This document shows, piece by piece, positions 15,797 to 22,829 of a stretch of 64,000 nt of DNA. The stretch's first letter is position 1, and every line of letters starts with the position of its first letter. A model generated the notes under the pieces. The model did no database searches and was not told where the DNA came from. It saw nothing but the letters and a program-made list of their open reading frames with translations. Made by a program: the position numbers and the translations under genes. Source of the stretch: Kutzneria viridogrisea (GTDB lineage: Bacteria; Actinomycetota; Actinomycetes; Mycobacteriales; Pseudonocardiaceae); assembly GCA_014138725.1 (NCBI GenBank), contig JACJID010000008.1, forward strand, positions 62,001 to 126,000. The letters run 5' to 3'.

Positions 15797-16810
15797 ATGG
15801 CAGTGCAGTCCTCGGAGATCCGGCTCGCGGCGCGACCGCACGGCTGGCCCACGGCGGAGACCTTCGCGCTGGCCGAGGTCAGCCTGCCCGACCCGGAGCC
15901 GGGCCAACTGGTGGTCCGCAACCTGTTCATGAGCGTGGACCCGTACATGCGCGGCCGGATGAACGACGTCAAGTCCTACGTGCCCCCGTTCCAGGTGGGC
16001 AAGGCCCTGGAGGGCGGCGCGGTGGGCGAGGTCGTCACCTCCACCGTCGAGGAGTTCAAGCCCGGTGACGTGGTGCTGCACGGGCTCGGCTGGCGCGACA
16101 CCGCCGTGGTGGCCGCCAAGCACGTGGTCAAGGTGGACCCGGACCTGGCCCCGCTGGGCGCGTACCTGGGCGTGCTGGGCATGCCCGGCCTGACCGCCTA
16201 CGCCGGGCTGCTGGAGGTGGCCGAGTTCAAGCCCGGTGACGTCGTGTTCGTCTCCGGGGCGGCGGGCGCGGTCGGCCAGATCGTGGGGCAGCTGGCCAAG
16301 CTCAAGGGCGCGGCCAAGGTGATCGGCAGCGCGGGCAGCGCCGAGAAGGTCGCCTACCTGACCGAGGAGCTGGGCTTCGACGCGGCGTTCAACTACAAGG
16401 ACGGCCCGGTGCTGGAGCAGCTCCAGGCCGCCGCCCCCGAGGGCATCGACGTGTACTTCGACAACGTGGGCGGCGAGCACCTGGAGGCCGCCATCGCCAC
16501 GCTGAACGTGCACGGCCGCGTCGCGGTCTGCGGCATGATCTCGGTCTACAACGCCACCGAGGCCACACCGGCCCCGCGCAACCTGCCGCTGATCATCGCC
16601 AAGCGGCTGACCATCCGCGGTCTGCTGGTGAGCGACCACTCGCACCTGAAGGACGAGTTCGTGGCCGATGTGGCCCCGCTGATCGCCAGCGGGCAGCTGC
16701 GCTACAGCGAGACCGTGGTGGACGGACTGGCCAACGCGCCCGAGGCGTTCCTGGGCATGTTGCGCGGCGAGAACACCGGCAAGATGCTGGTGAAGATCAA
16801 CGAGCGCTGA
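15797..16810 (+). CDS. NADP-dependent MDR oxidoreductase (curcumin/prostaglandin reductase type)
   Basis: A 337-aa zinc-free medium-chain reductase. The N-terminal part has LFMSVDPYMRGRM near residues 35-48 and the cofactor loop is VSGAAGAVGQIVGQLAKLKG near 152-171, both typical of the 2-alkenal/curcumin/prostaglandin reductase branch (YncB/CurA-like) that reduces the double bond of enones with NADPH. The motif YFDNVGGEHLEAA near 219 is also diagnostic. GGAGG seven bases before ATG 15797 fixes the start. It is monocistronic, with a terminator at 16823-16849 and a palindromic operator-like site upstream. The natural substrate is unknown. Confidence 0.9.
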   Translation: MAVQSSEIRLAARPHGWPTAETFALAEVSLPDPEPGQLVVRNLFMSVDPYMRGRMNDVKSYVPPFQVGKALEGGAVGEVVTSTVEEFKPGDVVLHGLGWRDTAVVAAKHVVKVDPDLAPLGAYLGVLGMPGLTAYAGLLEVAEFKPGDVVFVSGAAGAVGQIVGQLAKLKGAAKVIGSAGSAEKVAYLTEELGFDAAFNYKDGPVLEQLQAAAPEGIDVYFDNVGGEHLEAAIATLNVHGRVAVCGMISVYNATEATPAPRNLPLIIAKRLTIRGLLVSDHSHLKDEFVADVAPLIASGQLRYSETVVDGLANAPEAFLGMLRGENTGKMLVKINER

Positions 16811-16822
16811 GACGCCGTGTGG

Positions 16823-16849
16823 GGGTGCCGCCCGGACCGGGCGGCACCC
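16823..16849 (+). terminator. Terminator after the MDR oxidoreductase
   Basis: GGGTGCCGCCCG-GAC-CGGGCGGCACCC is a perfect 12-bp stem with a 3-nt loop, 12 bases after the stop codon. Confidence 0.8.
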
Positions 16850-16953
16850 ACCACACATACGGCGCCGGGCGTGAGCGTACGTACCCCTCGAACGCATCTC
16901 CGGACCTCGGTCGGGATCCGAGGTCAACCGCCCGGCGACCCCCCTACCGTGCT

Positions 16954-16970
16954 GTCAACCACTGGTTGAG
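16954..16970. promoter_or_regulatory. Operator 1 of the XRE regulator operon
   Basis: GTCAACC-ACT-GGTTGAG, a dyad with a 3-bp spacer. The same motif recurs at 17008-17024, 54 bp away. A perfect palindrome GAGTCTAGACTC (16981-16992) lies between the two and contains a -10-like TAGACT, so the sites flank the probable promoter. The first gene of the operon encodes an HTH protein, so autoregulation is likely. Confidence 0.65.
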
Positions 16971-17007
16971 TAGCGTACCTGAGTCTAGACTCTGCATGAC
17001 CAATGTT

Positions 17008-17024
17008 GTCAACCTGCGGTTGAG
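17008..17024. promoter_or_regulatory. Operator 2 of the XRE regulator operon
   Basis: GTCAACC-TGC-GGTTGAG repeats operator 1 with only the spacer changed. It ends nine bases before the ATG at 17034 and overlaps the ribosome-binding GAGG, so a bound repressor would also block the start of the transcript. Confidence 0.65.
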
Positions 17025-17033
17025 GTGCGCGAG

Positions 17034-17471
17034 ATGTCCGAGAGCGAAGGGCAGTCTGTGCTGGCTGGGCGGCTGAACCGGCTGTTCGAGGACATCCGGC
17101 CGGAGGGCCGGTCCGGCCGGCGGTGGACCAACGACGAGGTCGCGGCGGCGATCAAGAAGTCCGAGCCGGACATCAGGGTGAGCGGGGCCTACCTGTCCGC
17201 CCTGCGCACCGGGGCCAAGCGGCGGCCGTCCACCGAACTGCTGGTGGCGCTGGCCCGCTTCTTCGGCGTGCCGCTGGACTACTTCGTCAACGAGGCGGTG
17301 GCCGCGCAGGCCGACGCCGAGCTGGAGCTGGCCAAGGTCGCGGGCAACCTGGGCGTGCGGCAGCTGGCGCTGCGCGCGCTGGAGCTGTCCCCGGAGGGCC
17401 TGGCCGCGGTCACGAAGATCATCGACCAGGTCCTCGCGCTGGACGGCAAGCCGCCGACGCCGAAGAAATGA
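17034..17471 (+). CDS. XRE-family HTH transcriptional regulator
   Basis: A 145-aa regulator with an HTH_3-type domain at about residues 10-90: VLAGRLNRLFEDIRPEGRSG, then WTNDEVAAAIKKSEPDIRVS, then YLSALRTGAKRRPSTELLVA and ARFFGVPLDYFVNE. The insertion between the first helices is typical of a group of actinobacterial regulators that precede an ImmA-like gene. ATG 17034 was preferred over GTG 17025 because GAGG at 17022-17025 is then well placed. Two copies of a GTCAACC-N3-GGTTGAG operator surround its promoter. It overlaps the next gene by four bases and probably represses the whole operon. Confidence 0.88.
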   Translation: MSESEGQSVLAGRLNRLFEDIRPEGRSGRRWTNDEVAAAIKKSEPDIRVSGAYLSALRTGAKRRPSTELLVALARFFGVPLDYFVNEAVAAQADAELELAKVAGNLGVRQLALRALELSPEGLAAVTKIIDQVLALDGKPPTPKK

Positions 17472-18037
17472 CCCATGTGGTCGTGTCGACCTGGCAGGAA
17501 AAGGTGGTAGGCAGTGGCGCCATGGGCATGAAGCGGCTGCGCCAGCACTGCGCCGCGCTGGTCAACGAGGTCGACGTCCCCGACCCGTTCGACGTGCGCG
17601 AGCTGTGCGCGCGCCTGGGCGCGGCGCGTGGCAAGCCGATCCACCTGCTGCCGCAGGCCATGCCCGCGGGCGGCCCGTGCGGGCTGTGGGTGTCCACGGA
17701 CAACGCCGAGTACATCGTCTACGAGGAGCGCACCAGCGCCCCGCACCGCGAGCACATCATCCTGCACGAGATCGGGCACCTGCTGTCCGACCACGGGGCC
17801 GTGCCGGTGCCCGGTGAGGACTCCACCCGGATGGTGTTCCCCTCGCTGGACCCGCAGACGGTGCAGCGGGTGCTGAGCAGGACGCACTACACGGCGGTGG
17901 AGGAGCGGCAGGCCGAGCTGATCGCCTCCCTGCTGCTGGAGCGGGTGAGTAGGCGGGCGCCGGAGTCGCGCTGGACGGTCTCCCGCGAGGACGCGGGGGC
18001 GGTCGAGCGGATCAGGCGCTCCCTCGGCAACACGTGA
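17468..18037 (+). CDS. ImmA/IrrE-like metallopeptidase-domain protein
   Basis: A 189-aa protein with a gluzincin motif HEIGH at residues 100-104 (IILHEIGHLLSDHG) and a downstream acidic helix (VEERQAELIASLLLERVS) that supplies the third ligand in this family. ImmA/IrrE proteases cleave cognate repressors in response to a signal, and the gene directly follows an HTH regulator, so that regulator is the natural candidate substrate. ATG 17468 overlaps the upstream TGA (ATGA); ATG 17522 and 17528 are in-frame alternatives that would shorten the N-terminus. Such genes are sometimes annotated as toxin components, which the sequence does not prove. Confidence 0.82.
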   Translation: MTHVVVSTWQEKVVGSGAMGMKRLRQHCAALVNEVDVPDPFDVRELCARLGAARGKPIHLLPQAMPAGGPCGLWVSTDNAEYIVYEERTSAPHREHIILHEIGHLLSDHGAVPVPGEDSTRMVFPSLDPQTVQRVLSRTHYTAVEERQAELIASLLLERVSRRAPESRWTVSREDAGAVERIRRSLGNT

Positions 18038-19200
18038 ACTCTGTGCTCTACCCGCTGTGCGCGGCGGTCGCCTGGCTGGCCCTGATCTACAAGTTCCCCG
18101 CGCTGCGCGTGCGGCCCAGGGACCACGCGGTGCACGCACTGGCCGCCGCGTTCGCCTTCCTCGGGCTGAGCTTCACCATCTCCACGCCCGTGGTGTGGGC
18201 CTGGATCGACGCGCTGACCGGGGTCACCAACCTGTCCACCCTGCTGTCCCAGGGCTTCGTGATCGCCTTCGTGGCCGCCGAACAGGTGCTGCTGGTGCTG
18301 TGGGCCTTCCCGCCGCACCGGGCCTGGCCCAAGGCACGCAGGCGGTTGACCTGGGTCGGGGTGGTGCTGGCGGCCATGGTCGCGCTGTTCCTGGCCGCCG
18401 ACACCACCGAGGAGCGCACCACCGACTTCGTCGTGCACTACGCGGGCCAGCCCTACTACGCCACCTACCTGCTGGTGTACGTCACCGCGTTCACGGCAGG
18501 CCAGCTGGAGGTGTCCGTGCTGTGCCTGCGCTACGCCAGGGCGGTCGGCACCCCGTGGCTGCGCCGCGGGCTGCTCATCGCCGGTTCAGGGGCCGTACTG
18601 GGCCTGTTCTACTGCGCCGCGCGCTACGCCGACGTGGCGCTCACCCCGCTGGGCCTGGATCCGGCCCGCTGGGAGTTCGTGGCCCGCCTCGGCGCCGGGC
18701 TGGGCGCCCTGCTCAACCTGGTCGGCTGGACCCTCCCCGGCTGGGGGCCCGCGCTGGGCTGGATCGGTCGGCTGCGCAGCTACCGGCGGCTGCACCCGCT
18801 CTGGTCGGCGCTCTACGCCGCCAGCCCGCAGATCGCCCTGGACCCGCCCGGGAGCCGGTTCACCCTGGCCGACAGCGGGTTCCGGCTGTACCGGCGGGTG
18901 ATCGAGATCCGCGACGGCAGGCTCGCACTGCACCAGCACATGGACCCGGCCGTCGCCGAGGTGGCCGCCCGGCACGGGGCCGCGGCCGGACTGTCCGGCG
19001 ACCAGTTGCGGGCCGCCGTGGAGGCCGCCCAACTCGCCGTGGCCCTGCGCGCGAAGACCAGTGGCGCGGCCCCGGTGGTCACCGGCGAGGTGGACTACCC
19101 CGGCGGCGAGGACCTCGCCGGGGAGATCGCCTGGCTGATCCGGGTCAGCACCGCCTTCGCCGGATCCCCCGTCGTCCAGGCAACCCTAGCCGAGCTCTGA
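18034..19200 (+). CDS. Seven-helix membrane protein (MAB_1171c/DUF6545-type)
   Basis: A 388-aa protein with about seven transmembrane segments in its first 235 residues (for example LYPLCAAVAWLALIY, then LAAAFAFLGLSFTIST, then GFVIAFVAAEQVLLVLWAF, then WVGVVLAAMVALFLAA) and a cytoplasmic C-terminal region of about 150 residues with LYRRVIEIRDGRLALHQHMD. That C-terminal signature is characteristic of the actinobacterial family annotated as MAB_1171c-like putative transporter, usually found after an XRE and ImmA-like pair as here. Its GTG overlaps the previous TGA. No transport substrate is known; a sensor role with the protease is equally possible. A 21-bp minisatellite begins right after the stop. 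Confidence 0.78.
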   Translation: MNSVLYPLCAAVAWLALIYKFPALRVRPRDHAVHALAAAFAFLGLSFTISTPVVWAWIDALTGVTNLSTLLSQGFVIAFVAAEQVLLVLWAFPPHRAWPKARRRLTWVGVVLAAMVALFLAADTTEERTTDFVVHYAGQPYYATYLLVYVTAFTAGQLEVSVLCLRYARAVGTPWLRRGLLIAGSGAVLGLFYCAARYADVALTPLGLDPARWEFVARLGAGLGALLNLVGWTLPGWGPALGWIGRLRSYRRLHPLWSALYAASPQIALDPPGSRFTLADSGFRLYRRVIEIRDGRLALHQHMDPAVAEVAARHGAAAGLSGDQLRAAVEAAQLAVALRAKTSGAAPVVTGEVDYPGGEDLAGEIAWLIRVSTAFAGSPVVQATLAEL

Positions 19201-19218
19201 CCCCGGGCTGGGGAGGGC

Positions 19219-19512
19219 GGGTCCCGGGCTGAGGAAGGCGAGTCCCGGACTGGGGAGGGCGAATCCCGGCTTGACGCAAGCAAGTCCCGGGCTGGGGAGG
19301 GCGAGTCCCTGCCAGGCGCACGCGAGTCCCGTTCGCCAGCCCGCGAGTCCCGCTCTGGGGAGGGCGAATCCCGGCCAGGCGCAGGCGAGTCCCGGGCTGG
19401 GGAGCGCGAGCCCCGCTCACCAGCACGCGAGTCCCGCCCTGGCGCAGGCGAGTCCCGCTCTGCGGAGGGCGAATCCCGGCCACCGCCGCCCGAATCCCGG
19501 CCACCGCGCTCG
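19219..19512 (+). repeat. 21-bp minisatellite array, locus 1 (14 units)
   Basis: Fourteen units with an exact 21-bp period start at 19219, 19240, 19261 and so on to 19492. Each begins GAGTCCCG or GAATCCCG, carries a variable middle and usually ends in GC. Middles recur in non-adjacent units, for example CTGGGGAGGGC. All units read in the sense direction of the membrane-protein gene that ends at 19200. The 369-bp gap between the two convergent genes is almost filled by the array. The 21-bp period keeps reading frames open, giving false ORFs with RDSPSPE-like heptads. Confidence 0.9.
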
Positions 19513-19569
19513 CCTTGGCTGGCTGCTCGTCCCCGCAGGCCGCCGCCTGGCACCACGACGCCTGACGGC

Positions 19570-20583
19570 TCAGGCCACCACGCGGCCCCGGTGCACCACC
19601 AGCGTGCGCACGGGCCGCTCGGTGGCCGCGGCCACCACGGTGCTGCTGGGCAGCACAACGAGATCGGCGCGGTCGCCCTCCACCAGGCCGCGGCCGGGGT
19701 CCCGCTCGCCGAGCACGGCCGCACCACCCCGGCTGGCCGCGTCCACGCACATCTCCACCAGGTTGTCGGTGGTGTAGCCGACCCGGTCGGCCAGCCGCCA
19801 CGCCCGCTCCAGCAGGTCCGCACCGCCGCCGAGACCAACCCGGACCCCGGCCTGGCGCAGTTCGCGCAGCGGCAGCGACTCGTCCACCCCGATGACGCCA
19901 ACCTCGTTCTCCGCCAACTGGTCGAGCAGTCGCCCACGAGGCACTTCGTCCACTATGGACAGAGCAGTGCAGCGGCTCACCGCGACCCGCCCGCCCAGAC
20001 CGAGCGCCGCGGTCCGCTCGCAGACCAGCTCCAGTTCGAAAAGGCCCAGCTCACCGGGATCGGTCAGCACCAGGTCCACCCCGCGCTGGTACTTCTCCGC
20101 GAGGCCGAACACGATGTCCAAGTGCCGCACGGGATCCCGGTCGACACCGGCCGGATTGACCCCGCCGACCACGTCGGCGCCCGCGGCCAGCGCGGCGTCC
20201 AACCGGTCCAGGCCGTCCTCCTCGCGCAGCACTCCGTTGACCGGCGAGGCGACGACCTGCACCTCGGCCAGCCCGGAAACCTCGTCACGGGCCGACAAAG
20301 CAGCCCGCACCCGGTCCAGCGGCACGTGCCAGCGGATCAGCGTGGCGCCCGCGGACACGGCGGCCCGCAGGTCCTCGACGGAGTCCAGGCGGGCGTGCGC
20401 GTCGGTGAACGCTGGCAGCAGCACGCCACCCCGGCCGTCCACCTGCTCGGCCCCGGGCGGACAGGTCAGGTTCGGTGCCATGGCAAGGATCTCGCCGTCC
20501 CGGCAGTGCACGTCGAGCGGCGGGGTGTCCGCGGTGCTCGGCCACGGTCGGACGGATCGGATCAGCAGTTCGCTGTTCACCAC
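19570..20583 (-). CDS. Amidohydrolase-fold protein with degenerate metal site
   Basis: A 337-aa protein resembling cytosine deaminase/CodA-type amidohydrolases: a small beta sandwich at each end and a TIM-barrel core. Key residues differ from active enzymes. The first motif reads DAHARLD where active members have H-x-H; VSRCTALS lacks the usual barrel histidine (VSHC); and VGLGGGADLL lacks the catalytic Asp of VGLGSDN. It may therefore be non-catalytic or use another chemistry. It starts eight bases after the AGPS-like flavoprotein gene on the same strand (GTG 20583 or 20580), so the two are cotranscribed. No function can be assigned. Confidence 0.75.
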   Translation of the reverse strand: MVNSELLIRSVRPWPSTADTPPLDVHCRDGEILAMAPNLTCPPGAEQVDGRGGVLLPAFTDAHARLDSVEDLRAAVSAGATLIRWHVPLDRVRAALSARDEVSGLAEVQVVASPVNGVLREEDGLDRLDAALAAGADVVGGVNPAGVDRDPVRHLDIVFGLAEKYQRGVDLVLTDPGELGLFELELVCERTAALGLGGRVAVSRCTALSIVDEVPRGRLLDQLAENEVGVIGVDESLPLRELRQAGVRVGLGGGADLLERAWRLADRVGYTTDNLVEMCVDAASRGGAAVLGERDPGRGLVEGDRADLVVLPSSTVVAAATERPVRTLVVHRGRVVA

Positions 20584-20590
20584 AAGGAGG

Positions 20591-22219
20591 TTAACCCTTC
20601 GGTGGCACCGGCAACAGCTTTCCGGGGTTCAGCACACCCGTCGGATCCAGTTCGCGTTTCACCGATTCGATCACTCGCACCCCCAGTTCGCCCACCTCAC
20701 CGGGCAGGTAAGGGGCGTGGTCGGTGCCCACGGCGTGGTGGTGGCTGATCGTGCCCAATGGGGCAATCGCGCGACACGCGGCCGACTTCGCGGTCTGCCA
20801 CTGGCCGATCGGGTCCTCGGCGGCGCGTGGCACCAACACCGTGAAATACAAAGACGCGCCAGTCTCGTAGGCATGCGAGACGTGGCACATCACCACGGCT
20901 CCGGGCAGGCTGCGCAGCAGTGCCCCGCGCACGGCCGACCGCAGGGTGCTCAGCTGCGACCAGTGCGTGGCCGTCTCCAGCGTCTCCACGCACACACCCG
21001 CGTCCAGCAGGGCGTCCCGCTGGCGCGGCCCGTTGTAGCGGCCGTGCCGCCACGCCTCACCCAGCACCTTGCCCAGCCGCACCGGCTTGTGCGCCCGCAG
21101 CACGCGCAGGGTCGCCGCCCTGCGGGCCGCCAACTCGGCCGCGGAGTTGGCCTCCCAGCCCAGGATCAGCAGGCACGGGTCGGTGACGCGCCGTGCCCGC
21201 AGGTAGCCCGTCAGCGCCTGGGACTTCAGCCCACCGGTCAGCGCCAGCGAGATCTCCGTCTCCTCGGCGTCGGACAGGCGGGTGACGTCGGCCAGAACCC
21301 GTTGCTGCGCCAGGTCGCGCACCGCCTCGTGCCCGCGGTCCCAGCCGTCCAGGAACACGCCCTCGTAGCGGCGATGGGTGGGCGCGCGCCGCACCCGCAG
21401 CGTCACCTCGCTGATCACGCCGAAGGCGCCTTCGCTGCCGACGACCAGGTCCTTCAGCCCGGGGCCCGCCGCAGTGGCCGGTGCCACGCCCAGCTTGAGC
21501 TCGCCGACCGGGGTGGCCAGGCGCAGACCCTCCACCATGTCCTCGAACCGGCCGTAACCAGAGGAGGCTTGCCCGGCCGAGCGGGTCGCGGCGAAACCGC
21601 CGATGGTGGCCCGCTCGAAGGACTGCGGGAAGTGGCCGAGGGTGAACCCGTGCGCGGCGAGCAGGCGCTCGGCCTCCGGTGCGCGCACCCCCGCCTGCAA
21701 CACCGCCAACCGGGACACCGGGTCCACGCTGACCAACCTGTTGAGCCGCACCAGGTCCAGCGCGATCACCGCGGGCTTGTCCCCGCGCAGCGCGGACACA
21801 CCGCCGACCACGGACGTGCCGCCACCGAAGGGCACCACGCCGACGTTGTGCTCGGCGCAGGCCTTGAGCACGGCGAGGACCTCGTCCGGATCGGCGGGCA
21901 GCACCACGGCGTCCGGCACCGCGAGCTGGCCGCACCCCCTGTGCCGCAACAGGTCCACATAGGACAGACCGCCCGCGCGACCCAGCCTGGCGGTGCGGTC
22001 CAGCAGCACGTGCTCCTCGCCGACCACCGCGACGAGGTCCGCGCGCGCGGCCTCTCCCAGTTCGGGCTCGGGCACCACGAGCACCGAGTCCGGCGCCACC
22101 GGCGTGGGGTGCTCGGACAGCCCGGTGCGGGTCCTGAGCCAGCGCAGCGCGTGCGCGGGCAGCTTGCCGCCCTCCAGGGTCCAGCCGCCGCGCAGGGTGT
22201 GATCGATGCCGGGGTTCAT
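20591..22219 (-). CDS. FAD-binding oxidase, alkyldihydroxyacetonephosphate synthase-like
   Basis: A 542-aa VAO/PCMH-type flavoprotein. The FAD-binding domain contains VVPFGGGTSVVGGVSAL near residues 130-147 and ATIGGFAATRSAGQASSGYG near 205-225; the C-terminal part has ISHHHAVGTDHAPYL, the His-rich tract of AGPS-like enzymes. AGPS makes the ether bond of ether lipids, but the bacterial homologues (for example M. tuberculosis Rv2251) are not proven to do so. It is divergent from a TetR gene and glpD, the same arrangement as Rv2251, Rv2250c and glpD1. ATG 22219 is 16 bases from the TetR start, with a palindrome between them. Confidence 0.85.
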   Translation of the reverse strand: MNPGIDHTLRGGWTLEGGKLPAHALRWLRTRTGLSEHPTPVAPDSVLVVPEPELGEAARADLVAVVGEEHVLLDRTARLGRAGGLSYVDLLRHRGCGQLAVPDAVVLPADPDEVLAVLKACAEHNVGVVPFGGGTSVVGGVSALRGDKPAVIALDLVRLNRLVSVDPVSRLAVLQAGVRAPEAERLLAAHGFTLGHFPQSFERATIGGFAATRSAGQASSGYGRFEDMVEGLRLATPVGELKLGVAPATAAGPGLKDLVVGSEGAFGVISEVTLRVRRAPTHRRYEGVFLDGWDRGHEAVRDLAQQRVLADVTRLSDAEETEISLALTGGLKSQALTGYLRARRVTDPCLLILGWEANSAAELAARRAATLRVLRAHKPVRLGKVLGEAWRHGRYNGPRQRDALLDAGVCVETLETATHWSQLSTLRSAVRGALLRSLPGAVVMCHVSHAYETGASLYFTVLVPRAAEDPIGQWQTAKSAACRAIAPLGTISHHHAVGTDHAPYLPGEVGELGVRVIESVKRELDPTGVLNPGKLLPVPPKG

Positions 22220-22226
22220 TGCTACA

Positions 22227-22235
22227 GTGTTACAC
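22227..22235. promoter_or_regulatory. Small palindrome between divergent flavoprotein and TetR genes
   Basis: GTGT-T-ACAC occupies most of the 16-bp space between the two start codons. A repressor bound here would block both genes; the TetR protein encoded next door is the natural candidate. Confidence 0.45.
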
Positions 22236-22829
22236 ATGCCGTCTCAACGTCACAGCACGCGCGTGGAGGACGAGGTCCTGCTCGACGCGGTGCGCGCCTG
22301 CGTGCTCGCCCTCGGCGTGCGGCGCACCACGCTGACCGACGTGGCGCGGCGGGCCGGGGTCAGCCGGATGACGCTCTACCGCCGGTTCCCCGACGTGCGC
22401 AGCCTCATGGCGGCGCTGATGACCAGGGAGTTCGGCGGGCTGCTCAGCCAGTTCGAGCAGGGCCCGACCGCACGCCACCAGCTGGTCGACGGGGTGGTCA
22501 ACACGGTGCGGCGGCTGATCGCCAACCCGCTGCTGAGCACGGTGCTGGACCTGGACCCGGAACTGCTGCTGCCCTACGTGGTGCAGCGGCTGGGCAGCAC
22601 CCAACAGCTGGCCGAACAGGTGCTGCTCGCGCAGATCCGCGCGGGCCACGAGGACGGCTCGGTCCGGGCGGGCAAGCCGTCCGTGCAGGCCAGGGCACTG
22701 TTGCTGGCCGTCCAGTCGTTCGTGCTGTCCAGCCGGGCCGCCACCGCCGACGTGCCCGAGGAGGACCTGCTCGCGGAGTTGGCGGAGCTGGTGGACGGGG
22801 CGCTGCGCCCACGCGGGGAGGAATCGTGA
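22236..22829 (+). CDS. TetR-family transcriptional regulator
   Basis: A 197-aa TetR protein with the HTH at residues 12-60: VEDEVLLDAVRACVLALGVR, then TTLTDVARRAGVSRMTLYRR, then FPDVRSLMAALMTREF. The all-helical C-terminal domain is the ligand pocket. It overlaps glpD by four bases (GTGA) and is divergent from the AGPS-like gene. The mycobacterial counterpart (Rv2250c between glpD1 and Rv2251) has the same position, so it likely controls glycerol phosphate or lipid-linked genes on both sides. The ligand is unknown. Confidence 0.88.
   Translation: MPSQRHSTRVEDEVLLDAVRACVLALGVRRTTLTDVARRAGVSRMTLYRRFPDVRSLMAALMTREFGGLLSQFEQGPTARHQLVDGVVNTVRRLIANPLLSTVLDLDPELLLPYVVQRLGSTQQLAEQVLLAQIRAGHEDGSVRAGKPSVQARALLLAVQSFVLSSRAATADVPEEDLLAELAELVDGALRPRGEES

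Noticed and set aside
19892-22800. Long plus-strand open frame running into glpD
   Set aside because: It covers the amidohydrolase and flavoprotein genes on the other strand, is rich in low-complexity Arg/His/Gln and has no domain; only the part from 22826 (glpD) is real.
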